Positions 21,577-33,258 are shown, numbered from the stretch's first letter. The stretch is DNA of 64,000 bases from Theropithecus gelada (GCF_003255815.1 NC_037670.1:26686672-26750671), one strand, 5' to 3'. Made by a program: numbers and translations. The notes: generated by a model not told the origin, from the sequence alone.

Positions 21577-21840
21577 GACTGACCCGGGCGCGCGGGACAC
21601 CTGCGTGGAGGGCGGACCAGGCTTCGGACCACCTGGGGCGCGCCCCGAGGAGCCCAGCTAGTGTCAATGCCGCCGCGCAGACTAAGTTCTGGGATCCAGC
21701 GCTGCGAGTCTTAAAGAACAAGGCCCCGGCCTCGGTCCCTCCCCTCCGAGGAGGGGCCGTCTGTGCCTTCTGTTCCAACTCCCGGGCCCGCCCCCTGCCC
21801 ACGCTGCGCCCTTCAGGATCCGGGCTCTGAGCCGCAGGGT
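20970..21840. promoter_or_regulatory. CBR3: CBR3 CpG-island promoter
   Basis: A dense CpG stretch covering exon 1, the start of intron 1 and about 260 bases upstream of the ATG. No consensus TATA; a TTCTTTAAGAC run (minus strand, about 21721-21711) is the nearest AT-rich element. The transcription start is probably within 21600-21760. Confidence 0.8.
21288..21576 (-). CDS. CBR3: CBR3 exon 1 (coding part)
   Basis: ATG at 21576-21574; ends TTCAAGA before the donor GTAGGTG (21287). It encodes residues 1-96 plus the first base of codon 97. The cofactor-binding TGANRGIG and the NNAA motif are both here. Open reading continues into the intron but is not coding. Confidence 0.96.
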
Positions 21841-22636
21841 GATCTGAGAGGTGTCTGAAGCCAAATCGAACCTTGATGGGTCAGTCGGGGGCTCCAGATT
21901 CATGGCAGCTGGACTGAAGAAGTTATTTTGGGAAAACCCCTAAGTGAGAAAAACAAGTGCTGAGTAATTTTCTTGGGTGTGCGCCCATCATGCACGCAAA
22001 ATGCGAATGTTTGCCTTTTCCTAAGATGCAGTAACTTTACTTAGACACAGTAACTGCTTCTCTGGACTTAGATCCCCTTGCTTGCTTAAAAGGAACTCAG
22101 GAGAGGGAATTAGATGCCCTGTGAACACACCTAGCAGGTGTGGGCAGGCGACATCGCTCTGGGATTCCCAGTGAATGTGCCCCCAAGTGGGAGGGAATGT
22201 TCTTATTTAATCCTGACTTAACTCCTATGGGTGCTAAAAGTGTCTGCATTTAGGTTTGCCCAAGGAGGATATAGATCCATAGAGATCTGGATTGATCATA
22301 TATTCTCACAGTGAGATCTGTGTACTGGCAAAGAAAGTTAAACTGAAACCAAATTCCCAAAGGTGTGTCAAGCTGTGGGCACAAAATTAGAGCCCCATCC
22401 ATCGTCTTCAGTGTAAACTGAGTTGTTTGATCAGTGACTTTGAGATTTGGGGAGAACTGTGACATCATCACGACTCAGTCTTTTCCATGCAGAGCTGGCT
22501 AACCCGCCTGTGTCTCTGTTACTCTGACTCCACCTTCTCTCTCAGGTCCTTACTTGAGGTTCCGGAGGTGGGCCCCTGCTGTGATCTCCTACTGTGCTTC
22601 CCCCAGTATTTCCTTTTTTCTCCTAAAGATCATTTG
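21841..22636. other. CBR3 upstream region, unique or very old sequence
   Basis: No repeat recognised with confidence. At 21959-21968 GCTGAGTAAT (minus: ATTACTCAGC) is one mismatch from an NRF2/AP-1 site. Confidence 0.4.
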
Positions 22637-22937
22637 GTCTGGACAAGGTGACTCACACCTGTAATCCCAGCACTTTGGGAAGCTGAGGCGGGTGGATCAC
22701 GAGATCAGGAGTTCAGCCTGACCAACATGGTGAAACCCCATCTCTACTAAAAATACAAAAATTAGCTGGGTGTGGTGGCATGTATCTGTAATCCCAGCTA
22801 TTTAGGAGGCTGAGGCAGGAGAACTGCTTGAACCTGGGAAGCGGAGGTTGCAGTGAGCCGAGATCATGCCACTGCACTCCAACCTGTGCAACAGAGTGAG
22901 ACTCCTTCTCAAAACAAAAACAAAAACAAAAACAAAA
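22637..22937 (+). repeat. Alu with target duplication
   Basis: ATCATTTGG lies on both sides (22628 and 22937). Confidence 0.93.
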
Positions 22938-22997
22938 TCATTTGGAACCTTGTTTTAAGGATATGGGGCTATTTAGGTTTTCTATTTCTTTCTTTCT

Positions 22998-23310
22998 TTT
23001 TTTTTTTTTTTTTTTTTGAAACAGGGTCTTCTCTGTCACCCAGGCTGGAGTGTAGTGCTGCAGTCATGGCTCACTGTAGCCTTAATTTCCTGAGCTCAGG
23101 TGATCCTCACCTCTAGCCTCCCCAGTAGCTGGGACTACAGGTGTGCCACAGTCATGCCTGGCTAATTTTTAAATTTTTGTTTAATTTTTATTTTTGAGAT
23201 GGGCGTCTCACTGTGTTGCTTAGGCTGGTTGAACTCCTGGGCTACATCGATTCTCTCTCCTCGGCCTCTCAAAGTGCTGGTGTTACAGGCTTGTGTCACC
23301 GTGCCTGGCC
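22998..23310 (-). repeat. Alu, J-like
   Basis: TTTGAAACAGGGTCTTCTCT to CACCGTGCCTGGCC. Confidence 0.92.
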
Positions 23311-23367
23311 CAGTTCTTCTTGAGTGACCTTAATTTCTGTTTTTCACTATTTTAGTTTGTTAAATAA

Positions 23368-24045
23368 AGCATTGATCCTGTTTTATCACTTGGCAGGAAA
23401 ACTAGACAATCCACCAGCCCAGGAGGGGACAAGCAGGATTAATCCTCCTCCTCGTCATCTCTGGCTCCAGCCCCACCCTGGCCCATCTTGGCATTCTTCC
23501 TCTTCACGTGGCTAGGGTGGCCACCCCCATAGGGAGGCAGAGGGAGAAGTCGATTGCTTCTGGGAAATCAGGCGGACAGTGAAAAACGGGATGTTCACCA
23601 CCTGCTCATGGACACGGATATGACCTGGCGGATGAGCACACAACCCTGGCGGATGGACTTACCCAAGCCCAGCTTGAAGACCTGGGTCTGTAGGCATCTC
23701 TCTAAGAAATCATCGATCTTCAGGCCCACGATGTAATCCAGCTTCATCTTTCCCTCAACCAGCTCCCCAGTGCAGACCAGCCACTGCAGCAGGGAGTGAC
23801 TTCGAACAGAAGCCGTGGGTCCTTCTCGTCAAGTGTCAGCGGCTCCCTGGCAGCCTTGTGGATCTTGACCAGGGTAAATTTGACCCTCCACACCTCACAT
23901 TTGTTCTGGAGCCCATACTCGCCAATCAGCTTCAGCTTTTGGTCGAGATGAGATTTCTCGAAGGGTCTCTGTGGGGTCACATAAGTTTTGCGACAAACCC
24001 AGCTCCGGGCCGCTGGCGTGTTGGCTCCACTTGCCCGTCTATGCC
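23368..24045 (-). pseudogene. RPS9 processed pseudogene
   Basis: A retrocopy of ribosomal protein S9 (small-subunit protein uS4). The reading starts at 24019 where the initiator ATG is now ACG, and runs to TAA at 23441-23439: about 581 bases against 585 in the parent, so there are net small deletions and frame breaks. One frame still shows RPFEKSHLDQKLKLIGEYG and WRVKFTL; another region encodes the acidic GDDEEED-type tail. Exons are joined without introns, and the parental 3' UTR with its AATAAA-type end is visible to about 23370. It sits inside old L1 sequence. A pseudogene named RPS9P1 is, as I recall, annotated near this place in human. Confidence 0.93.
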
Positions 24046-25000
24046 TAAGCGCAGGCCCTGGTCATTGAGAAAGAGCTCAAAATTTTTATATGTTTCATCT
24101 AAGGTGCTGATTCTATTGATACAAAGTTGTTCATAATATGCCCTTATCCTTTTAACATTGGTAGTGATGCTACCTGTCTTTTCTGAGATTGGTTTGTGTC
24201 TTTCGTATTTTTTTCTGATCTGTCTGGCTAGAGGTTTATCAATTGTTTTGATTTTCCTCAAACTTTTGGTTATAATGAGTCTCTCTCTCTCTCTCTTTTC
24301 CTGATTATATTAATTTCTGTTCTGTTCTTTGTTTCCTTTCTTCTCCTTACTGGATTTTATTTGCTCTTTTTCTAGTTTCTTACTGTAAAGGCGGAAGTCA
24401 TTGATTTGCTTTGATTTGAGACTTCTTTTCTAATGTAGGCAGTAAGTGGTGTAAATTCCCTCTTAGTATGACTTTAGTGGCATCTCACATTGATATGTTT
24501 TCACTTTCATTCAGTTTATTTTTATTTTCATTCTTATTTATTTATCTTTTGAGACAGAGTCTTGCTCTGTCACCGAGGCTGGAGTGTAGTGGTGCAATCT
24601 CAGCTCACTGCAGCCTCCACCTCCTGGATTTAATCGATTCTTGTGCTCCAGCTTCCTGAGTAACTGGGATGCGCCTTTCACCATGCTCAGCTAATTTTTG
24701 TATTTTTAGTAGAGACGGGGTTTCACCATGTTGGCCAGGCTGGTCTTGAAGTCCTGACCTCAAGCGATCTGCCTGCCTTGGCCTCCCAAAGTAGTGGGAT
24801 TACAGGCATGAGCCACCACGCCTGGCTAGAAGTGTATTTTTTAGTTTCCAATTTACTTGGGGATTTTTCCAGCTATCTTGTGATTGATTTCTAACTTAAA
24901 TCCATTGTGGTCAATGAACTTACATTGTACAACTTAACTACTTTTTAAATAATTTCAAAAGCTGAGAGAGATATTTAAAGCATGTTTTTATGTAATGATA
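24046..25000 (-). repeat. Old L1 ORF2 fragment, split by an Alu
   Basis: The minus-strand frame over 24261-24060 resembles L1 ORF2 between endonuclease and reverse transcriptase (IDKPLAR..., ITTNVKRIRAYYEQL). It continues as TTTAGTGGCATCTCACATTG, and after the Alu as CCATTGTGGTCAATGAAC. Broken and inactive. Confidence 0.8.
24537..24826 (-). repeat. Alu inside the L1
   Basis: TTTTGAGACAGAGTCTTGCT to CCACGCCTGGCT. Confidence 0.92.
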
Positions 25001-25344
25001 ATAATCTCAGAGAGAACACAGTTGAAGAACAGGAAGAATTACAAGAACAAAATGTGTGGGAAGACCAAGCACGGTGGATCCAGGAATCAGGTGGGGGCGT
25101 GGAGGGGGAAGCAGTGCACTTCTTCTCTTGTAACAGAAGGGAAGGCAGAGTGTGTGGGTTTAGACCCAAGCATGTTCGGGAAACTAAGGCCTTCCTGAGG
25201 GCATCTGCTATCTCTTTGGAGGGTGACAGATTTGAGGTCATAATTGAGAGGCATTAGTTTGGGGAAATTGAGGACAGTAGCCATTTTGCAGATTGGGAAA
25301 GTGAGTTTTTTTTTTTTTCCTAGGCTTTAAAAAGAATGGTAGGG
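25001..25344. other. Unassigned sequence
   Basis: No repeat or gene recognised; overlapping short frames on both strands show no family resemblance. Confidence 0.4.
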
Positions 25345-25658
25345 GCTGGGCACAGTGGCTCACACCTGTAATCTCAGCACTTTGGGAGGCCAAGGCAGGC
25401 AGATCATTTGAAGCCATGAGTTTGAGACCATCCTGGCTAACATGGTGAAACCCTGTCTTTACTAAAAATACAAAAAAAAAAAAAAAAAATTAGCTGGGCG
25501 TGGTGGCGGGCGCCTGTAGTCCCAGCTACTTGGGTGTCTGAGGCAGGAGAATGGTGTGAACCCAGGAGGCGGAGCTTGCAGTGAGCCAAGATCACGCCAC
25601 TGCACTCCAGCCTGGGCGACAGAGCGAGACTCTTGTCTCAAAAAAAAAAAAAAAAAAA
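25345..25658 (+). repeat. Alu
   Basis: GGGCTGGGCACAGTGGCTCA, with a 17-base A run in the middle linker and a second A tail at 25640. Confidence 0.93.
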
Positions 25659-25832
25659 GGCAAGTGCAGTAGCGTCCATCTGTAGTCTCAGTTACTTGGG
25701 AGGCAGAGGTAGGAGAATCACTTGAACTCGAAGGGGGTGGGAGGCGGAGGTTGCAGTGAGCCGAGATCACACCACTGCACTGCAGCCTGGCAATAGAGTG
25801 AGACTCTGTCTCAAAAAAAAAAAAAGAAAGAA
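25659..25832 (+). repeat. Alu, partial
   Basis: GGCAAGTGCAGTAGCGTCCA jumps to right-arm sequence; the left-arm body is deleted. Confidence 0.88.
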
Positions 25833-25845
25833 ATGGCTCTGGTTA

Positions 25846-26285
25846 TTGCCATCAACAGAATAATGCCCCTCCCCCAAGAGGTCTGCATTCCAATCCACAG
25901 AGACTGTGAATGTTGCTTTCCTTGACAAGAGGGACTTTGCAGAAGTGATTACAGATCTTGATGTGGGGAGACTAGCCTGGGTTATCCAGGTGGGCCCAGT
26001 GTAGACACAAGGGTCTTCATGAGAGGGAGGCAGAAGGGTCCGAGATGAAGATGTGGTAGAAGCAGAGGTCAGGTGAGATTTGGAGATGGAGGAAGGGCCT
26101 GTGCCAAGGAACACAGCCAGCCTCCGGAAGTTGGCAGGACAGCAGAGGGGTTCCTCCCTCAGGGACTCTGGAAGGAGCACGGCTCTGATTCCTTGACTTT
26201 AGGACTTCCAACCTCCAGAACGGTAAGATCATACATGTATGTTGTCTCACGCCCCCTCAGTTTGTGGTAATTTGTTATAGTGGCC
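25846..26285 (+). repeat. MLT1-type MaLR LTR
   Basis: AGGTCTGCATTCCAATCCAC, CCTGGGTTATCCAGGTGGGC, CCAACCTCCAGAACGGTAAG and GTGGTAATTTGTTATAGTGG are characteristic. Confidence 0.8.
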
Positions 26286-26409
26286 ATAGAAAAGGACTGC
26301 AGTTAGAGGAAGATGCCTACTTTCTGTCCTGGCTGAGAGGAAACACTTTTCTCTTGTACTTAGTACAGGCTTGCACAAATAATTGGAATTGTGAGCAGAT
26401 CTTTTAAGA

Positions 26410-26716
26410 AAAAGACTGGGCCGGGCACAGTGGCTCACGGCTGTAATCCCAACACTTTGGGAGGCCAAGGCGGGTGGATCACGAGGTCAAGAGATCAAGA
26501 CCATCCTGGCCGACATGCTGAAACCCCATCTCTACTAAAAATACAAAAATCAGCTGGGTGTGGTGATACGCGCCTGTAGTCCCAGCTACTCGGGGAGGCT
26601 GAGGCAGGAATCGCTTGAACTCGGGAGGCAGAGGTTGCAGTGAGCTGAGATTGTGCCGCTGCACTCCAGCCTGGCAAGAGTGAGACTCCGTCTCAAAAAA
26701 AAAAGAAAAAAAAAAA
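26410..26716 (+). repeat. Alu
   Basis: GGGCCGGGCACAGTGGCTCA; S/Y-like. Confidence 0.93.
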
Positions 26717-26729
26717 GTAGACGACTAGG

Positions 26730-26983
26730 GTTCAGGCACGGTGGCTCATGCCTGTAATTCCAGCACTTTGGGAGACTGAGGTAGGCGGGTAGCTTGAGTT
26801 CAGCCTGGGCAACATAGTGAAACCCTGTCTCTACCTAAAATACAAAAATTAGCTGGGTGTGGTGGTGTGTGCCAGTAATCCCAGCTGGGAGGATTGGGTG
26901 AGCCTGGGAGGTGGAGGTTGTGGCGAGCCGAGATCGCGCCATTGCATTCCAGCCTGGGCAACAAAAGCAAAACTCTGTCTCAA

Positions 26984-27014
<31 letters not shown>

Positions 27015-27024
27015 GAAAAAAGAA
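26730..27024 (+). repeat. Alu
   Basis: GGTTCAGGCACGGTGGCTCA to an A/GAAAA tail; shortened left arm. Confidence 0.92.
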
Positions 27025-28464
27025 ACGTTGTGGGTTCTTGTGGTTGACTGCTGTGATTCTGTTTAGATTGGCTTTGCTATCACTTAGCGCTATTGTCCCT
27101 TTGTGTTTACAGATAATTAGGGTAAGAACCCAAACCTTTGCCAGTAACATGGCATTCTTCCAGGGTTCTTCTCCTTCCAAAGTCCTTTTGTGGTCTGAGG
27201 GACTGAATGTCCACAGCTGTTCCCTCATCTGTATCCAGCGGCTGTCTGAGCACCTGTGAGGTACCAGTAATGCTCAGGAGTGAACAGAGGGCTGGGGAGG
27301 GCAGGAGTGGAGCTCCCTGCCCTCGTGGCTCCTTATTGTATCTCCTACTTACTCACTGGGCAAAGTTCCCAATCTCTCAGTGTCTCAGTTTGCGCATCTG
27401 TACAATGGGAATAGTTTTAGTGCCTTGCTCTTGTGATTGCTGTAAGGAGTACAGCATGAATGTTTAATATTATAAAAGTGCTTTGAGCAGTACTGACAAA
27501 TGGTAATATATAAATGTTTGCTCTTCTTACCTTTTTCAGCAAAGGCAGGCAGACACTATCTAAAACCATACATTCATGTCTTTACAGCCATTGATTGGTG
27601 TTCTCCTGGGTAACAGGTACAGTCATGACTACCATTATTTGCTAGAGGCAGATAATGTGGGCAGAGGTGGGAGGTGAGGGGAACTTGTCTACAGCTTCAC
27701 CTTAAAGAAAGCGTTCTTGACTCCCATCGTGTTCTAAGATAGTCTGGGTTGCAGAAGGCAAGCTTGGGCAGGAATGGGGCCCATTGTTTTTCTGGAAGCA
27801 AGATTAAGGTCAGGTTCTGAGTCAAACGAAGAGGTCAGCAAACAGCTTGGTAACTCCCCAACTCCTCTTCTCTATCCGTAGTTCTTCACTGCCTGCCCTT
27901 CCCAGGGGTGAATCACAAAGTGGTTTAGGGTCAGGACAGTGAGGCTGTTGAGTGCCATTGGGGGGTGTCAGGGAGAAGACAATTCCTATGATGCCACCTC
28001 ATGCAGCTGAAACCTCGCCTTCCTCTCCTAAGTGTTCTGTGCCTGAGCACTGAGGACAGGACTATGCATGGTCCCAACAGGGCTTCACCAGGCAGAACAA
28101 GCAGGTGTGTGATTTGTATGCTTGAGGTCACCATAGTGGCTGTCCCTTTGCTACCCTGGAATTGGTTTCTGGTCTCTATATTCAGAGTGACTCAGGGAAA
28201 AGCGTACTGCTTATTGTAAACACTGCTGACTTGGAGGAAGAGATTCTCCTTGCAGATGTGGTAGGAACCAGTTTAAGTGTGATGTCTGGAAGGCTGGGCT
28301 CTGTGCCTGAAAGGAAATCTGCCACGCCCTTGCTAAACTGGACGGAGAAGGGGCCATGGCAGGCTGGTGAAGCACCTGTGCTGGGAAATGTGGGTCCGAG
28401 GGCCCTAGTCCTGTCCTTGGGAACTGCATCGGGGTTTGTTTTAAAGCCTGTTCTTACCTCTTAG
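27025..28464. other. Mostly single-copy sequence
   Basis: The longest Alu-free stretch in the middle of the window. It contains one MIR (27330-27520). Frames at 27931-28464 show no family resemblance. Confidence 0.45.
27330..27520 (+). repeat. MIR
   Basis: ACTCACTGGGCAAAGTTCCC, TCAGTTTGCGCATCTGTACAATGGGAATAG and GTGCTTTGAGCAGTACTGAC. Confidence 0.75.
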
Positions 28465-28780
28465 CTTGGCAAAGTATTGCCAAGGCTGGGGAAAACAGCC
28501 ATTCACACATATTTCTGGCGAGTGTAATGTACCTCCTCCTTGGAGGGCAATTCGGCTGTTGTCTATCAAAATTAAAAATATGCATCTCTTCCTGGAAAGG
28601 GAATTGTTGGGGGAATTTATCCTACAGATACCCTTCCATATGTGTAATGATAGCAGGACCAGGATGTTCTTTAAAAGCAGTTCCCAGCCAGTTTGTTACA
28701 AAGGTCACAAATTATTCAGCAAGATGATAATGGTTTTATGTTTTTTAAAATGATAAATTGTAGCCTGTTGATCATCGTTA
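28465..28780 (+). repeat. Old L1 (L1M) fragment
   Basis: AAACAGCCATTCACACATAT, GGAGGGCAATTCGGCTGTTG and GGAATTTATCCTACAGATAC match the L1 3' ORF2/UTR region in sense orientation. Confidence 0.75.
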
Positions 28781-28904
28781 AAAATATTTGAATGCTATTT
28801 GTATGGCTTTCTCTGTGAACTTCAGTAATTATTTTGGACCGTTTGTGTTTGTAGAACTTGCTGCCAGACAGTGCCCCTTGTGGTTGAGTGGCTGCACTAC
28901 ATGG

Positions 28905-29640
28905 CATATGTATCAGTTTCCTGGGGTCACCATAACTAAACAGCAAATACGGGTGCAGAGGTTCCTTCTCTCATAGTTCCAGAAGCCAGAAGTCTGAGAT
29001 CAAAATGTTGTCAGGACCATGCTCTCTTTTAAAGCGCTGGGAAAGAATCCTTCCCTGCCTCTTCCACTTGCTGGTGGTTGCTAGCAATCTTTGGCGTTCC
29101 TTGTCTCGGGGCAGCATCATACTTACCAACCTCTGCCTCTGTCTTCACACGGCTGCCGTCTCTGCTGGGCATCTGTGTGTGTCTTCTCCTCTCCTCTTTT
29201 TTTTTTTTTTTCCTGACACAGAGTCTCATTGTGTTGCCCAGGCTGGAGTGCAGTGGCATGATCTTGGCTCACTGCAACCTCCGTCTCCCGTGTTCAAGTG
29301 ATTCTCAAGCCTCAGCCTCCCAAGTAGCCAGGATTACATGCACCCGCCACTATGCCTAGCTAATTTGTGTATTTTTAGTAGAGACAGGGTTTCAACATGT
29401 TGGCCAGGCTGGTCTCGAACTCCTGACCTCAAGTGATCCACCCGCCTCGGCTTCCCAAAGTGCTGGGATTACAGGCATGAGCCACAGTGCCTGACCCTTC
29501 TCCTCTTATTATAAGGAGTATTCCAGCATAATCTCATCTTAACTAATTACATCTGTAAAGACCCTAGTACCAAAAGGGCACATTCTGAGGTGGCAGGTGG
29601 ACGTGAATTTTGAGGGGACACTACAGAATTAACCCACTAT
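28905..29640 (-). repeat. MLT1-type LTR, split by an Alu
   Basis: TATCAGTTTCCTGGGGTCAC starts it; TAAAGACCCTAGTACCAAAA and AATTCTGTAGTGTCCCC (minus) are past the Alu. Confidence 0.8.
29196..29496 (-). repeat. Alu with target duplication
   Basis: CTTCTCCTCT lies on both sides. Confidence 0.93.
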
Positions 29641-29705
29641 AGAATCTTTCTTTAATGTTTCTATTGATCCCTTTCAATTGGTCTAATATATTACTTAGCC
29701 TGAAT

Positions 29706-30017
29706 TTTTTTTTTTTTTCTTTTTTGAGATAGTGTCTTGCTCTATTGCCCAGGCTGGAATGCAGTGGCATGATAATGGCTCACTGCAGCCTTGACCTCCC
29801 AGGCTCAAGCGATCCTCCTACCTCAGCCTCTTGAGTAGCTGAGACTACAGGTGTGTGCCACCATGCCTGGACAATTTTTTATTTTTATATATGTTTTTAA
29901 GAGGCAGGGTCTTGCTATGTTGCCCAAGCTGGTCTTGAACTCCTGGGCTACAGCAATCCTCCTACCTTGGACTCCTAAAGTGCTGGAATTTCAGGCATGA
30001 GCCATTGCATCTGGACA
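29706..30017 (-). repeat. Alu, J-like
   Basis: TTTTGAGATAGTGTCTTGCT to CCATTGCATCTGGAC. Confidence 0.92.
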
Positions 30018-30037
30018 GCCTGACTTGTTTATCATAA

Positions 30038-30329
30038 ATTCTTTTTTGAGATGGAGTCTTGCTCTGTTGCCCAGGCTGGAGTACAGTGGCATGATCTCAG
30101 CTCACTACAACCTCTGCCTCCTGGGTTCAAGCGATCCTCCTGCCTCAGCCTCCCAAGTAGCTGGGATTACAGGTGCCTGCCATCACACCCAGCTAATTTT
30201 TGTATTTTAGTAGAGATGGGGTTTCACCATATTGGTCAGGCTGTTCTCGAACTCCTGACCTCAGGAGATCCGCCCATCTTGGCCTCCTAAAGTGCTGGGA
30301 TTACAGGCATCAGCCACTGTGCCTGGCCT
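30038..30329 (-). repeat. Alu with target duplication
   Basis: TATCATAAATTCTT before and TATCGTAAATTCTT after. Confidence 0.93.
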
Positions 30330-30344
30330 ATCGTAAATTCTTGT

Positions 30345-30745
30345 CTGCATGTCTTAGTCCATTTGTGCTGCTATAACAAAATACGTGAGACTGGGTAATT
30401 TATAAACAATAGAAATTTATTTCTTGTGGTTCTGGATACTAGAAAGTCCAAGGTCAATGTTCTAGGAAGTCTGGTGAGGGCCTGGTCTGTACTTCCAAGA
30501 TGATGCCTTGTTGTTTTGCCCTCCAGAGGGGATGGATGCTTTGTCTTCACATGGTGGAAGGGCAAAAAGGAGGGAGGCAGCTCCCTTATATATCTTTTAT
30601 AAAGTCATTAATCCCATTTGTGAGGACAGAGCCCTCATGACCCAATCGCCTCCCCGAAACCTCCACCTTCTAATACCATCATCTTGGTGATTAGGTTTCA
30701 ACATATAAATTTTGGGAGGACACATAATTCAAACTATAGCAGTAT
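30345..30745 (-). repeat. MLT1/MST-type LTR
   Basis: TTAGTCCATTTGTGCTGCTA, GGTAATTTATAAACAATAGAA and TTGGTGATTAGGTTTCAACA. Confidence 0.8.
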
Positions 30746-30804
30746 ATATAAAATTTAGTTTCCTTTTGGTACAGTTTGCTCTTATATTTTTCTATCATCC
30801 TAGG

Positions 30805-31236
30805 AGCTTGCTATGGTTTGAATGCTTCTCCCCTCTGAAACTCACGTTGAAACTTAATCCCAAATGTAACGATATTGACAGGTGGAGCCTGTACAAGGTG
30901 ATTGGGTCATTAGTGCTCTGTCCTCACCAATGGATTAATATATCATGGATTAATGGGTTAATGGATTAATGGGTTATCTTGGGAATGGGTTAGTTATTAT
31001 AAGACCGAGTCTGTTGTAAGAGTCAGTTGGCATTCTCTTGTGTACTCCTTGCCATGTGACCCTACACCAACTTGGAACTCTGCAGAGAGTCCCCACTAGC
31101 AAGAAGGTCCTTACCAGACGCAGCTCCTTGACCTTAGACTTCCAGCCTCCAGACTGTAAGAAATGAATGTATTTTCTTTACAAATTACCCAGTCTCAGGC
31201 ATTCAGTTATAGCAACAGAAAAGGGACTAAGATAGC
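30805..31236 (+). repeat. MLT1/MST-type LTR, opposite orientation
   Basis: TTGCTATGGTTTGAATGCTT to AACAGAAAAGGGACTAAGATAG. An internal ATGGATTAATGGGTT motif is repeated near 30944-30976. Confidence 0.8.
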
Positions 31237-31343
31237 CAGCTTTACTGTTTTTGTTATCTGGTATTGGGTGTCTCTAAAGAGAATATAACTGCATTGTTAA
31301 CTATTTCCTACCCTCCTTTGTTAGTGACTTCATTTTTTTTATT

Positions 31344-31621
31344 CTTTTTTTTTTTTTTTTTTTTTTTTGAGACAGGCTCCCTCTGTTGGCCAGGCTGGAA
31401 TGCAGTGGCATGATCTTGGCTTACTGCAGCTTCAAACTCATGGGTTCAAGCCTCCTGAGCAGTTGGGACTACAAGCGTGCACCAAACTTGGATAAATTTT
31501 TGGTAGACATGGGTTCTCACTGTGTTGCTCAGGCTGGTCTCAAACTCCTGGGCTCAAATGATCCTACCCACTACAGCCTCCCAAAGTGCTGAGATTACAG
31601 GCATGAGCCGCTGCGCCCAGA
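31344..31621 (-). repeat. Alu
   Basis: A 25-base T run, then GAGACAGGCTCCCTCTG; ends CTGCGCCCAGAC. Confidence 0.9.
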
Positions 31622-32307
31622 CTTTTAGCAGGTTTTTAAAAATAGAAATCTAATGTTCATGGAGCTCTTGCTCAGAGTCAGGTGCCTCTCTCAACACTTT
31701 ACACTGACCTATGTGTTCCACTCTAACAAGAGACTTACCCCATATCATGAGCCAAGCATGGGTGGGACCCTCTTGAAAGCAGACACTAAAATGTCTTGGT
31801 AGCCACACTGATTTTCTTTTTCCTTCATAGCTATCTTGTTGCTTTCAGTTCTGTATCACCGCCTTCAGGACAGCCAGCTATCCAGGTTCAAGAGAAGATC
31901 CTGTTGCACGCATTCTGCAGGGATATTACACTTTTTGGGAAAGAACCTTTGTGCTGCTGTCAAACAACAGTTATCCTCCGTTATTTAGCAACCCTTGTTC
32001 TTTGAACATTTTCTTCTTTAAAAAATAGTTTTATTGAGATGTAACATGAATTAAATCCCAGTAAAAATACACAATTCAGTGATTGATAGTATGTTCACAG
32101 AATTGTATAACATTACCACTATTTTGGGATGTTTTCATCACCCCTAAAAGAAACCCCATAGCCATTAGCAGTCATTCCCCATTTCCTTCCATGCCCTCAT
32201 CCCTAGGCGGCCACTAACCTGCTTTCCATCTATATAGACTTACTGATTCTAGGCATTTCAGATCAATGAGACAGTAAGATGTGGCCCTTTGTGACTGACT
32301 TTCACAT

Positions 32308-32345
<38 letters not shown>
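32308..32345 (+). repeat. (GT)n microsatellite
   Basis: About 18 GT units with one ATAT interruption. Confidence 0.95.
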
Positions 32346-32346
<1 letters not shown>

Positions 32347-32641
32347 TTTCTTTTTTAAGACCAGGTCTCGCTCTGTTGCTCAGGCTGGAGTCCAGTGGTG
32401 CAATCATAGCTCACTGCAGTCTTTACCTCCCTGGGCTCAAGTGACCCTCCTACCTCAGTCTCCTGAGTCGGTGGGACTATGGGTGTGCACCACCATGCCC
32501 TGCTCATTTTTTTGTATTTTTTTGTAGAAACAAGGTTGCACCATGTTAGCCAGGCTGGTCTCGAACTCCTGGGCTCAAGTGATCTGCCTGCCTCAGCCTC
32601 CCAAAGCCCTGGGATTACAGATATGAGCTAACACACCCAGC
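32346..32641 (-). repeat. Alu
   Basis: AAGACCAGGTCTCGCTCTGT to ACACACCCAGCC. Confidence 0.92.
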
Positions 32642-32700
32642 CTCTCTTAGTATGTTTCAAGGTTCATCTGTGTTGTAGCATCTTACTGGCTTTTAAAGTT

Positions 32701-33002
32701 AACATTTAGTAAGTTTGATTCTTGATAGGGTTTATAATGAATTTTTAGTTCATAGAAATATTCTGAAAAATATTAATTGAACATAAAGTTGATACAATAA
32801 AGGAATAGACTTTGTGACTTCAGGAATCAGTTTTTGTCACAATTGATTCTACATGAATATAAAATTTTGTCGCTTTTTCAGAATTTTAAGTAAAACTAAT
32901 ATTTCTATATTGTATTTCGCTCATCTATGCTTAATCTAAAAAGGTTGAGTTGGTTTAAAGCATTCCTAAGAAGTGGCTGATGTAAGATGGATTAATTGAT
33001 TC
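32701..33002. other. Unassigned AT-rich sequence
   Basis: No repeat family or gene recognised. Confidence 0.4.
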
Positions 33003-33258
33003 ACAGACTCACCCTGTCGCCCAGGCTGGAGTGCAGTGGCATGATCATGGCTCGCCGTAGCCTCAACCTCCTGTCTCTCTTCAAGTTGTTGGGACTACAG
33101 GCATGCACAACAATACTCGGCTAGTGTTTTGTATTTTTTTGTAGAGATGGGGTTTTGCCACGTTACCCAGGCTGGTCTCGAGCTGCTGACCTCAAGTGAT
33201 CTGCCAACCTCAGCCTCCCAAAATGCTGGGATTATAGGCGTGAGCCACTGTGTCTGGC
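33003..33258 (-). repeat. Alu, missing tail
   Basis: Starts at CAGACTCACCCTGTCGCCCA; ends CACTGTGTCTGGCC. Confidence 0.9.

Larger units (their letters stand above)
32015..32700 (-). repeat. Old L1 (L1M) 3' region, split by (GT)n and an Alu
   Basis: AGTTTTATTGAGATGTAACA, TTTTCATCACCCCTAAAAGAAACCCC and, past the Alu, TTTCAAGGTTCATCTGTGTTG. Confidence 0.75.

Noticed and set aside
21577..21600. N-terminal extension of CBR3
   Set aside because: The upstream in-frame codon at 21600 is GTG, not ATG; the known CBR3 start MSSCS is at 21576.
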